NCBI GenBank assembly: GCA_964468435.1
Contig: CAYXVE010000091.1
Location: 1 to 12,282 of the forward strand
Source: JBCCTX01 sp964468435
GTDB taxonomy: Bacteria > Bacteroidota > Bacteroidia > J057
Length of the DNA: 12,282 nt
Direction: 5' to 3'
The notes under the pieces were generated by a model. The model was not told the origin of the DNA. It ran no database searches and worked only from the letters and a program-made list of their open reading frames with translations. Shown here piece after piece: positions 1-6,864 of this stretch. Within the stretch, counting starts at the first letter, position 1; every line of letters starts with the position of its first letter. A program made the position numbers and the translations under genes.

Positions 1-726
1 CCCGTAAATAATCATTGGAAAACTGATATAAAAATAGGTACTACGTATTATACAAAAGTTGGACAAACTGCTGTAGACAAGATACAACTATCTGCAGGGG
101 TCTACCGGAAGGAGCAAACCAGAATATATGGACAGGTAGCCTATCGATTTGCACCAGAATATATTCCTACTCCTCTAAATGTTGCTGGATTAATTGGGAT
201 GGAAAACCATTGGAATCATAACAAATGGAATGTATTAACCCGGATAGAAGGGCGATACTATGGGGGAGGATTCAATTATAACCTGAATAGCGAGCGGAAA
301 GTACATTTCAGAGATCCCAAAAGAAGGCTCGACGAATCCCGCAGCTTTATCGGAACTCAGGTTTATCCCTTGCGCTTATTAAACAGGCCCTTCAGTCAAT
401 GGGCTGTCTTTACCGAATATCACAAGCAGCATATAGGAGGTATAAGCATGTGGGGAAAGATGAGTTATCAATGGAAGCAAAGCTGGTATGGAGTAGCTAT
501 ATGGGATGTAAACGCGATCATGGCAGACGGAGAGGCTTTGTTTATTTATCCCTTTTACCAAGCAGGTGTAAGCTATAAACCATTTGATCAGCTTTTTGTA
601 TCCCTACTTCTAACCAACCAGAATATAAATCTCGATAAACATTATCCAACTTATTATTTACTCAAAAGACCTGAAATAAGGTTTTCCATCTCGAGGTCTC
701 TCGACTGGGGAATTTTTAAGCTGTAA
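1..726 (+). CDS. C-terminal part of a probable outer-membrane beta-barrel protein (5' end outside window)
   Basis: The frame is open from base 1 to the TAA at 724-726, giving 241 codons, so the ATG at 199 is an internal methionine and the real start lies upstream. The visible protein has no cysteine and no hydrophobic helix. It is rich in Tyr, Trp and Phe, and many stretches alternate polar and aromatic residues, such as SWYGVAIWDV and AGVSYKPF, separated by short turns. The last strand, RFSISRSLDWGIFKL, resembles a terminal barrel strand. That pattern suits an outer-membrane beta-barrel, but I do not recognise the family and it does not look like PorP/SprF. The next gene starts five bases after this stop, so the two are probably co-transcribed. 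The barrel could serve or anchor the T9SS cargo encoded downstream; that is inference. Sure of the reading frame, moderately sure of the barrel, unsure of function. Confidence 0.7.
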   Translation, partial: PVNNHWKTDIKIGTTYYTKVGQTAVDKIQLSAGVYRKEQTRIYGQVAYRFAPEYIPTPLNVAGLIGMENHWNHNKWNVLTRIEGRYYGGGFNYNLNSERKVHFRDPKRRLDESRSFIGTQVYPLRLLNRPFSQWAVFTEYHKQHIGGISMWGKMSYQWKQSWYGVAIWDVNAIMADGEALFIYPFYQAGVSYKPFDQLFVSLLLTNQNINLDKHYPTYYLLKRPEIRFSISRSLDWGIFKL

Positions 727-731
727 GACGG

Positions 732-2126
732 ATGAATAAATTATTGTATCATGTACTGTGTTGTATGCTAATATGGACCATTTCCTGTTGTCGTGATTGT
801 CATTTCCCACTGGAAGACCTATGTGAATATGAGACGTTAGTCTACGATGCTCCCCATCTGACGGGAAAGTTTTCCAACGTATCCAGTCCCTGGATATATG
901 GAGATATCAAAGCGCTCATATCAGTATCCAGCGATAAAAATATCTGGCTTGTAGGTGAGACAGCACTCAGTTACTCCACTGATGATCAGGGCTATATTAT
1001 AGCAAATAGCTTATTACTTGAAAACAATAACTCCGTAAGCTTTATACCTACTTCTCAGGACGATTCCCTGGGATTACATTATCCTTTTTTTCCATCAGAA
1101 GATACGATGATCACTTATGTCCCTACTAATGGCCAGGTGGTGGATGACAATCTGGAGGTTATCCTCACCGCATATAGAGATTCTATTAATGTTCAGACCC
1201 AACAAACCAGACGAATGCTATCTCATACCTTGATAGCTACAGTCTCTCTCGGCAATTTACAACTTCAGAATATTATCCCTATCACTTCGGGAGAACCTCT
1301 TCTCTGGGGAATATCTTTTAGCCAGGACTCCATCTATACATATGTGTATGGAAGAAAGCAAACCACCCTATTTAACAGTACTTACGCCCCTGCGATTGCC
1401 CGTTTTCCCAAAGGATCTTTACTGCAACCCTGGGAATATTTTGATGGCAACCAGTGGGTAATGGATCCGGTTTCCATATCAGGATCATTTTCACGTCAAA
1501 TCGGAGATCAAACCAGCAGTATTTCCATTCAGCCTCTTGAGCCAATGAATTATGTAATGTCTAATCAGATAGATGTGAATGTTAGTAATCCGGGCATTTC
1601 CAGCTTTTCGTGGACCAAAACGGCAGGAAGTGGATCGTGGAGTACCTATAATTCAGGGGCTGGGAACAATATTAATATTACCCCTAGCAGTTCAATTTCA
1701 TTTCTCATTTATCCTGGAATACCTGTTTGTCCCATAAGCAGACAGGTAACTTTTATTCCTACTACAGAGTTTTTCAGTGTATTTCCCAATCCCGTAGAAA
1801 GCGAATTGACCGTAACATCGACATCCGCCTATGAGATAGAATACCCAAAACCCCTAAGTACTTCACAGGCTCCACCCAATGGAACAGAAAAAACCACTCA
1901 CTCTGATACACAAGCATTAGCCCTAGACCCATCCATTGAGCAGGTCAAACTATACGATATTGAGGGTAATACGCTTAAAAAATTAAGACCGAATAGAAAG
2001 AGTAAAGAAGAAAAGCTGAATGTCTCCGAATTAAGGCCTGGAACCTATATAGTAGAGTTATTAAATGGCGATCTTAATATTCCGAAGAAAGCCCGAACCC
2101 TAACAACTAAAATAGTCAAACAATAG
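732..2126 (+). CDS. T9SS-secreted protein with DUF4185/DUF5005-like propeller motifs
   Basis: A 464-aa exported protein. Residues 1-20 form a hydrophobic signal ending ISCC, so it may be cut by signal peptidase I or be a lipoprotein. Residues about 50-245 carry spaced motifs like those of the DUF4185/DUF5005 five-bladed propeller group, related to glycoside-hydrolase folds: YGDIKALISVSSDKNIWLVG (56-75), LLWGISF (190-196), YTYVYG (202-207) and ARFPKGSLLQPWEYFDGNQW (223-242). The later blades expected after the final Trp are not evident; a PKD/Ig-like stretch follows (about 280-342). Residues 349-464 form a type A T9SS sorting domain: FPNP at 351-354, VKLYDIEGN at 405-413, LRPGTYIVE at 434-442 and a basic tail. 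A Ser/Thr/Pro-rich insert at about 364-401 interrupts it. The gene starts 5 bp after the barrel gene and is 48 bp from the next T9SS gene. T9SS export is well supported; the propeller assignment is by pattern from memory, and no substrate can be named. Confidence 0.85.
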   Translation: MNKLLYHVLCCMLIWTISCCRDCHFPLEDLCEYETLVYDAPHLTGKFSNVSSPWIYGDIKALISVSSDKNIWLVGETALSYSTDDQGYIIANSLLLENNNSVSFIPTSQDDSLGLHYPFFPSEDTMITYVPTNGQVVDDNLEVILTAYRDSINVQTQQTRRMLSHTLIATVSLGNLQLQNIIPITSGEPLLWGISFSQDSIYTYVYGRKQTTLFNSTYAPAIARFPKGSLLQPWEYFDGNQWVMDPVSISGSFSRQIGDQTSSISIQPLEPMNYVMSNQIDVNVSNPGISSFSWTKTAGSGSWSTYNSGAGNNINITPSSSISFLIYPGIPVCPISRQVTFIPTTEFFSVFPNPVESELTVTSTSAYEIEYPKPLSTSQAPPNGTEKTTHSDTQALALDPSIEQVKLYDIEGNTLKKLRPNRKSKEEKLNVSELRPGTYIVELLNGDLNIPKKARTLTTKIVKQ

Positions 2127-2174
2127 TAGTATCAGAAATCATGGCGATGCGCATTCACAGTTAATCTTTGAACA

Positions 2175-3128
2175 ATGAAAACATACATTATCATTTTCCT
2201 AATGTCTATCATATTAGGAATGAGCATAAAAAGTATAGGTCAATCCAATGACCTCGAATGGGCACCGATTGGCGCTACCTGGACATATTTTAGTCCATTC
2301 TTTAGAGGAGGAGGAAGTCTTTTAACACTTACTTCTTTAAAAGATACTTTGATTGAAAGAAAAATCTGTAGATACATATCAACTCCCAACCAATCCGTTG
2401 AGATCATTTTATATGAGCAGAATGATACAGTATTTACATATCAAGATAATCAGTTTAGAATACTCTATGATTTTACTGCGCAACCTGGCGATACAGTGGA
2501 AGTATATGCACCAGGCGAGGGTTGCGAAAATGATTCATATCCCATTCGTATTGATTCAATTGACAATATTCAATGGGGTGATGCAATGTATAGAGTTCAA
2601 TGGATTTCCAATATTTTTGAACGAGGATGTAACGTAAGTTTTGGAGGACCATTTGTAGTGGAGAAGGTAGGCAGTTTAGTTTATCTTCTCCCACAAAGTA
2701 TCATCGCAGATCCACCTCCTTCCTTGGGTCTATTGCAGTATTCAGATTCTTCTCTACAGATATGTAATGATCCCAATCTATTGGGTTGTATTCCTCCTGA
2801 ATCCTTTACTAATCTATGTATGTTTCGTGATAATTGCGACTCTATTCTTATTATAGTCTCGAATAATAATAACATTGAGGGGTTCTCAGAAATTGAGATT
2901 TTTCCTACCCCAGCACAGGATCACATCATCTTGCAATCTACAGCCGGGAAATTTCTTTTTGGAAAAGTAGCTATGTATGACCTGACAGGAAAAATCGTCA
3001 CATTTATAAAGCCTAATAAGGTAAGAGAGGCAATCATAGATGTATCTCATCTTAAAAATGGGATATACTTTTTACAGGTGGAAATAGATGGAAAGCTTTA
3101 CAGGGAAAAAGTATACATATCGAGATGA
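2175..3128 (+). CDS. T9SS-secreted protein of unknown function with C-terminal sorting domain
   Basis: A 317-aa protein. Residues 1-22 are a clear signal peptide (hydrophobic core followed by SIGQ and then SND). The middle, about 25-235, holds the sort of beta-rich extracellular domain seen in many Bacteroidota T9SS cargo proteins: it opens PIGATWTY and contains PGDTVEVYAPG at 104-114. Seven cysteines (65, 117, 152, 197, 205, 215, 221) could form disulphides in the periplasm or outside. Residues 238-317 are a type A sorting domain: EIFPTPAQDHI at 241-251 (FPTP replaces the usual FPNP), VAMYDLTGK at 265-273, LKNGIYFLQV at 293-302 and the ending EKVYISR. T9SS would carry it across the outer membrane and remove or anchor this tail. 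It is probably the last gene of the unit beginning with the barrel gene. No enzymatic motif is visible, so I give no function beyond secretion. Confidence 0.88.
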   Translation: MKTYIIIFLMSIILGMSIKSIGQSNDLEWAPIGATWTYFSPFFRGGGSLLTLTSLKDTLIERKICRYISTPNQSVEIILYEQNDTVFTYQDNQFRILYDFTAQPGDTVEVYAPGEGCENDSYPIRIDSIDNIQWGDAMYRVQWISNIFERGCNVSFGGPFVVEKVGSLVYLLPQSIIADPPPSLGLLQYSDSSLQICNDPNLLGCIPPESFTNLCMFRDNCDSILIIVSNNNNIEGFSEIEIFPTPAQDHIILQSTAGKFLFGKVAMYDLTGKIVTFIKPNKVREAIIDVSHLKNGIYFLQVEIDGKLYREKVYISR

Positions 3129-3449
3129 CAAAGGTTATTATTTAATAATAATAAATTATTTACAACGAATAATTAGATATAGGTAATTGTTGTCATGTTT
3201 TCATAAAAAATTTGATGTATACTTTAAAGCGACTGGCAACTATATACATCGATTATAGACAATATTCCATATAAAAAACATCTATATAAAGCGGGTGATC
3301 AATCATTCTGTAGATGTTAAAGACATCTTTTACCTTTTCGGCGGTACAGGTAATTTTACCCAACATTGCAGGTGATTGATACGCAATATATGAAATGGTT
3401 TTTCTGTTTTGATCAGGTAACTTATTTTGTTGAAAGCAGTTGGTAACTT
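3129..3449. other. AT-rich intergenic region with repeats and an unexplained minus-strand open frame
   Basis: This 321-bp gap holds no recognised gene. It contains an all-A/T inverted repeat just after the upstream stop (TTATTATT, loop TAAT, AATAATAA at 3135-3154), a small palindrome GGTAA-TT-TTACC at 3349-3360, and a direct repeat GGTAACTTAT at 3416-3425 and 3442-3451 whose second copy overlaps the MFS start codon. A loose promoter match for the MFS gene is TTTT at 3328-3331, a 19-nt spacer, then TAATTTTA at 3351-3358. On the minus strand one frame is free of stops from 3447 to the TAA at 3253-3255 (64 codons); its only usable ATG (3366) gives 37 aa. I do not recognise that peptide, so it is either chance or a gene remnant. 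Confidence 0.5.
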
Positions 3450-3451
3450 AT
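3416..3451 (+). repeat. 10-bp direct repeat overlapping the MFS start codon
   Basis: GGTAACTTAT occurs at 3416-3425 and again at 3442-3451, a period of 26 bp. The second copy overlaps the first two bases of the ATG at 3450. A related GGTAA lies in the palindrome at 3349-3360. Tandem sites this close to a start could bind a repressor or affect translation, but in AT-rich DNA chance is also reasonable. The repeat is seen directly; the regulatory role is speculation. Confidence 0.3.
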
Positions 3452-4637
3452 GAAGATATCACCTACTATCAAATTTGTCTTACTGGCTGCCAGTAGTCTT
3501 ACCGCAATGGCTGGCGCTATCATGTCCCCCACACTACCTTCCATCCAAGAAGCTTTTATAGACAATCCACTCATAGATGTATTATCACGACTGGTACTTA
3601 CATTACCAGCGCTTTTTATTGGTTTTATAGGTCCACTGGCAGGATGGATCGTAGATAAGGTCGGGCGTAAGAAGCTCTTGGTTTTTTCATTACTACTGTA
3701 TGGAATTGGAGGCAGTTCGGGGTTTTATTTGAACGATATTTACCTCATTCTTGTAGGGAGAGCTTTACTAGGTATATCTGTAGCAGGGATCCTTACAACT
3801 TCAACTACACTGATCGGGGACTACTTTGAAGGAAACCAGCGAGATGCTTTTCTGGGCTTACAGGCTTCGGTCATGGCCCTGGGAGGAGCTGTATACGTTA
3901 CGTTGGGGGGTTTTTTGACAGATATTAGTTGGCGCTATCCCTTTCTGATCTATAGTGTAGCCTGGATACTAATTCCAGTCAGTCAGTGGGTATTATTTGA
4001 GCCTAAAGCAGAAGAGGATAAAATGCCAAACGAAAATGGACAGGAAGAACCGGAAAATGGCATGCGTTATTTCATATATTTTATGGCATTTATGGGCATG
4101 GTTATATTTTACATGGTCCCCGTACAGATCCCTTTTATGATGAGTAAGTTACCTGATATCAATAATACGCTTGTAGGGTTAGCCATATCGGGATGTACCA
4201 TTTCAGCTGGCCTTGCATCACTTAATTATTCCCGGATCAAAAGTAAATTGTCATACATGCATATTTATGCTGGTTCTTTTCTGATGAACAGTATAGGGTA
4301 TACCATTATTGCTTTTTCTCCGGGGTACTGGGGAATGGTAGCGGGTTTGATCATTGCAGGGATAGGCTCGGGTCTTATTTTTCCAAATTCCAGTCTTTGC
4401 ATGATCGCCATTGCTCCTTTGAGTATGCGGGGAAGATGGGTAGGTGGATTGACTACCTCATTTTTCTTCGGTCAATTTATCTCACCCATCATGGTCGAAC
4501 CACTTAGAAGGTTTATGAGCTTGCATATGACTTTTGTTTGGGTTGCAGGAGCACTGATTTTATTCAGTACAGGGCTACTTATCAAAGAATATGTCAATCC
4601 ATTTAGCCACCGGGAGGTTAGTAATGCCAGTTCATAA
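3450..4637 (+). CDS. Major facilitator superfamily transporter (likely drug/metabolite:H+ antiporter)
   Basis: A 395-aa inner-membrane protein with about 12 hydrophobic segments in two halves, split by a charged cytoplasmic loop at about 184-205 (EPKAEEDKMPNENGQEEPEN). MFS motif A between helices 2 and 3 is clear: GWIVDKVGRKK at 65-75. Arg104 in LVGRALLGISVAG fits motif B. LGGFLTDISWRYPF at 152-165 matches the segment after helix 5 typical of 12-helix exporters. The opening ISPTLPSIQEAF (24-35) is usual for the DHA1/Bcr/EmrD-like drug and metabolite efflux groups. The length is normal and nothing seems missing. It stands alone on its strand after a 321-bp gap and faces the haloperoxidase-like gene tail to tail, so they do not form an operon. 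Substrate unknown; export fits the motifs better than sugar uptake, with moderate confidence. Confidence 0.9.
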   Translation: MKISPTIKFVLLAASSLTAMAGAIMSPTLPSIQEAFIDNPLIDVLSRLVLTLPALFIGFIGPLAGWIVDKVGRKKLLVFSLLLYGIGGSSGFYLNDIYLILVGRALLGISVAGILTTSTTLIGDYFEGNQRDAFLGLQASVMALGGAVYVTLGGFLTDISWRYPFLIYSVAWILIPVSQWVLFEPKAEEDKMPNENGQEEPENGMRYFIYFMAFMGMVIFYMVPVQIPFMMSKLPDINNTLVGLAISGCTISAGLASLNYSRIKSKLSYMHIYAGSFLMNSIGYTIIAFSPGYWGMVAGLIIAGIGSGLIFPNSSLCMIAIAPLSMRGRWVGGLTTSFFFGQFISPIMVEPLRRFMSLHMTFVWVAGALILFSTGLLIKEYVNPFSHREVSNASS

Positions 4638-4696
4638 TTTCCAGGGGAATTCATGTTAATGATATTGTTTCGGACGACATTTTGCAGCAATTTCCT

Positions 4697-4713
4697 AGTG
4701 AGATATTCTCACT
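4697..4713. terminator. Short hairpin at the convergent gene ends, overlapping a stop codon
   Basis: AGTGAGA, loop TAT, TCTCACT forms a perfect 7-bp stem. It lies between the converging MFS and haloperoxidase-like genes and includes the TGA stop (4709-4711) of the minus-strand gene. No T-tract follows on either strand, so it is not a classic intrinsic terminator. It may still help end transcription or protect mRNA 3' ends. The structure is certain; the role is not. Confidence 0.35.
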
Positions 4714-6061
4714 GCTCTGTCAACAATTCTTCTTCACGCGTGTGAAGATTCTGTATAATATAGTTTCCAACTTTTTTTCCTTGTTCGACTCCATTGTTGA
4801 TAGCTGGCATGTAATGGATGCCTCCATACAGGCGGCTAATCGCTGCTTCAGATGAAGCAGCCATAAATGATTCAAAAGTCCTGGGAGGTAATCCGTATTT
4901 TACTTCGGTGGTATCTTCAAAGGGAAAAGGTTCGCCGTACAGATCTGTAAGTGCTATGGCTGCAGCTGCTGAAATTACACTATGACCACTCGTGTATTCC
5001 GGAAAAGGAGGTGTCTGTAGGAGTGGCTGCCAATCGGGATCGATATGCTCATTGATCACGGTCTCCGGACGTATCAGATTACTACGATACTTCTCATCCC
5101 AGCAGCTGATAAACGCATCAGCAAGTGCAATGGAAGTCTGAGCATATGCTTCTGCTGTTTCCATGATACTGGAACCAGCTTGCCGGGTCGCTATAGCGAC
5201 GATACCTATCCAGTGCCCACCAGGTGTGATTTTCTTGGTAGCAAACATCACATGGCCTGTTACATTCATAACATAGGGATTACAATCCCAAAAAGCGGCA
5301 ATTTCGGCCTCTTCTTCGCTTAATTGGTTGGCCGTTTCATATACCTCCATGACTTCATCAAAGAAGTCGCTTCCCTCAGACAGGTTATAAGGAGATGAAG
5401 GTACTGGGACGAATTGTGTAGCTGAATCGATGATAAAGGGGCGTATTTTATTCCAATGTGGTTCTATGGCATCCATATAAGCCGGAGGAGTAGGCTTCCA
5501 TTTACTATCTTCATCTACCACAGGATGCTTGGGAAAAGTCCGGGTCTCTTTGTAATGATCTCCATCAGCCCAGGCCAGGATATGCTTTGCTACCTCTTCT
5601 CCGTATTGCAAGGAACGTTCGTACACATCTCTGGGAATCCCCAGGTCTTTGAATTCAGTAAATATCTGATCTTCAAAAGTCTCCATGCGATCCTCTGAGA
5701 AAACCAAAGCCTTGCCTACGGTAAGAAAAGCCTTAGTACTTGCCAGCGGTAGACAATAATCAAGACTGGTATCAGGCTGCGGTGCAGATTCCAGTTCATG
5801 CAGCTGCCCTGCCAGGGAAAGAAAACCGGGGTTTCCCGGCACTAGGGCCTCATAAGCAGCTATCGAAGGATAAGCATACACTCTGCTGGCAACTGGTGGG
5901 GAAAAAATATCATGTACGATCACATCCGAAAGATGCTCCATAGAGCGATGCAAAAAATCGGAGTTATGCACCTGTTCCTGGTATTCACTATTTGTGGCAG
6001 GCTGACAGGCAATCAATGTGATCGTGATCAGAAAACAGCTAATATGAACTCGCATAGTCAT
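4709..6061 (-). CDS. Vanadium-dependent haloperoxidase / PAP2-type phosphatase lipoprotein
   Basis: A 450-aa protein. Residues 1-19 are a lipoprotein signal with lipobox LIAC and Cys19 as the lipidated residue; no acidic surface-export signal follows, so the periplasmic face is likely. All three motifs of the vanadate/phosphate pocket are present: KX6RP as KYRSNLIRP (Lys324, Arg331), the SGH motif as YTSGHS (Ser358, Gly359, His360) and SRX5H as SRLYGGIH (Ser409, Arg410, His416). His360 corresponds to the acid-base histidine of vanadium chloroperoxidase and His416 to the vanadate ligand. Length and spacing suit the PAP2_haloperoxidase group of helical proteins. Such enzymes either oxidise halides with hydrogen peroxide or remove phosphate, and sequence alone does not separate the two. 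A start at Met3 (6055) is equally possible. It is monocistronic and convergent with the MFS gene. Fold and pocket are confident; halide use is unproven. Confidence 0.9.
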   Translation of the reverse strand: MTMRVHISCFLITITLIACQPATNSEYQEQVHNSDFLHRSMEHLSDVIVHDIFSPPVASRVYAYPSIAAYEALVPGNPGFLSLAGQLHELESAPQPDTSLDYCLPLASTKAFLTVGKALVFSEDRMETFEDQIFTEFKDLGIPRDVYERSLQYGEEVAKHILAWADGDHYKETRTFPKHPVVDEDSKWKPTPPAYMDAIEPHWNKIRPFIIDSATQFVPVPSSPYNLSEGSDFFDEVMEVYETANQLSEEEAEIAAFWDCNPYVMNVTGHVMFATKKITPGGHWIGIVAIATRQAGSSIMETAEAYAQTSIALADAFISCWDEKYRSNLIRPETVINEHIDPDWQPLLQTPPFPEYTSGHSVISAAAAIALTDLYGEPFPFEDTTEVKYGLPPRTFESFMAASSEAAISRLYGGIHYMPAINNGVEQGKKVGNYIIQNLHTREEELLTEQ

Positions 6062-6082
6062 TACAGCACTTTATTTGATATT

Positions 6083-6090
6083 CAAAATTA
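6083..6090 (-). promoter_or_regulatory. Possible -7 promoter element of the haloperoxidase-like gene
   Basis: On the minus strand TAATTTTG matches the Bacteroidota -7 consensus TAnnTTTG exactly and lies 21 bases before the ATG at 6061. At the expected upstream distance I find no TTTG, only a run of T (minus strand of 6104-6108) that is too close. In AT-rich DNA such matches arise easily, so this is a weak proposal. Confidence 0.25.
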
Positions 6091-6238
6091 CAAAATTTGC
6101 GTTAAAAAGACATATAATATTGCGTACCTAGGCAGATGTTCATTAAGCTATTGAGGGATGATGTAGTAATTTATGTTGATGATATGTATGGCATATTGTA
6201 TTGTTATGCATTTACATTTTTACTAGATTTATTTAGGA

Positions 6239-6268
6239 ATTGTATCTCATAAATTATACTTAACTTTC
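6239..6268 (+). promoter_or_regulatory. Possible promoter of the TonB-plug lipoprotein gene
   Basis: ATTG at 6239-6242, an 18-nt spacer, then TAACTTTC at 6261-6268 resembles the Bacteroidota consensus with one mismatch in each box. Transcription would begin almost at the ATG at 6274, implying a leaderless or very short leader mRNA, which counts against it. The divergent gap 6062-6273 also holds a weak stem (GCATA and TATGC around 6191-6209) and no other gene. Confidence 0.2.
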
Positions 6269-6273
6269 ATACA

Positions 6274-6681
6274 ATGAAGAATCTATACTTACTATTCGTA
6301 GCAGGGGTCTGTACTGTGTTATTTTCTTGCAATAGCTACCAGGGTACTTTGCAGGCAGGCCAACCAGACCGCTCGATGGTGTCCAAAGACAATGTTCCTG
6401 CGACAATGGCTGAATTAATGCGAAGACAACCTAATATTCAGGTGAGTGGCAGCGATCAGAACCTTTCTATCAAGATACGTGGTAACAGATCGTTTACAAC
6501 GACCAATGAACCGCTATTCATTGTAAATGGCAGAAGAATGGGACATGCTTTTGCTTCCATCGCCAACATCAATCCAATGGATGTTGAACGAATCACCATT
6601 ATCCGTGATCCAGCTGAACTATCCGGATACGGAGTGGGTGCCTCAAATGGAGTGATAGAAATCTCATTGAACAGCCTATAA
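6274..6681 (+). CDS. Stand-alone TonB-receptor plug-domain lipoprotein
   Basis: A 135-aa protein. Residues 1-19 form a lipoprotein signal (LFSC, Cys19). Residues about 41-132 match the plug domain of SusC/RagA-type TonB-dependent receptors: VPATMAELMRRQPNIQVSG at the start, IKIRGNRSF at 66-74 (the IRG strand), EPLFIVNGRRM at 79-89 (usual form PLyVvDG), INPMDVERITIIRDPAELSG at 99-118, and YGVGASNGVIEIS at 119-131. No beta-barrel, TonB box or carboxypeptidase-like N-terminal domain is encoded. A hairpin terminator closely follows the stop, so this looks like a finished gene rather than the stump of a truncated receptor. Similar short plug-only lipoproteins are, to my knowledge, scattered through Bacteroidota with no settled role. 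It could bind a ligand or partner at an outer-membrane porin, or act as a decoy for a barrel encoded elsewhere; both are conjecture. Domain assignment is confident, function unknown. Confidence 0.88.
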   Translation: MKNLYLLFVAGVCTVLFSCNSYQGTLQAGQPDRSMVSKDNVPATMAELMRRQPNIQVSGSDQNLSIKIRGNRSFTTTNEPLFIVNGRRMGHAFASIANINPMDVERITIIRDPAELSGYGVGASNGVIEISLNSL

Positions 6682-6686
6682 GAAAA

Positions 6687-6727
6687 TGGAGGAAGTCTCA
6701 AAAATCGACTTCCTCTAACTATTTTTT
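6687..6727 (+). terminator. Rho-independent-like terminator after the plug gene
   Basis: GAGGAAGTC (6689-6697), a 9-nt loop, and GACTTCCTC (6707-6715) form a perfect 9-bp stem, extendable by one G-T and one T-A pair to 6687 and 6717. Six T residues follow at 6722-6727 after a short spacer. The stem starts five bases after the TAA of the plug gene. The delayed T-run is less than ideal, but position and stem quality make this the best terminator in the window. Confidence 0.55.
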
Positions 6728-6864
6728 CGATAAAAAACCCGAGAATTGTTAAAAACACATAATTTTTGCCTTAATTCTTAGAGGTAATTAACCTAATTTT
6801 CAGTGACATTTTGTAGTAACTGACTTTTGAGACAGTCTTCTTCATATTTTTTTTATTTACCTAA

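Noticed and set aside
2142..2165. Seven-codon frame (MAMRIHS) between the two T9SS genes as a leader peptide.
   Set aside because: It has no attenuator-like hairpin, no run of regulatory codons and is short enough to be chance.
3135..3154. All-A/T inverted repeat (8-bp arms, 4-nt loop) after the second T9SS gene as a terminator.
   Set aside because: The stem has no G-C pairs and no clear T-run follows, so it would be too weak; low-complexity AT sequence explains it.
6695..6833. Distant 9-bp inverted match GTCTCAAAA (6695-6703) and TTTTGAGAC (6825-6833).
   Set aside because: The arms are over 120 bases apart, flanking bases do not extend the pairing, and the local hairpin at 6689-6715 is far more stable.
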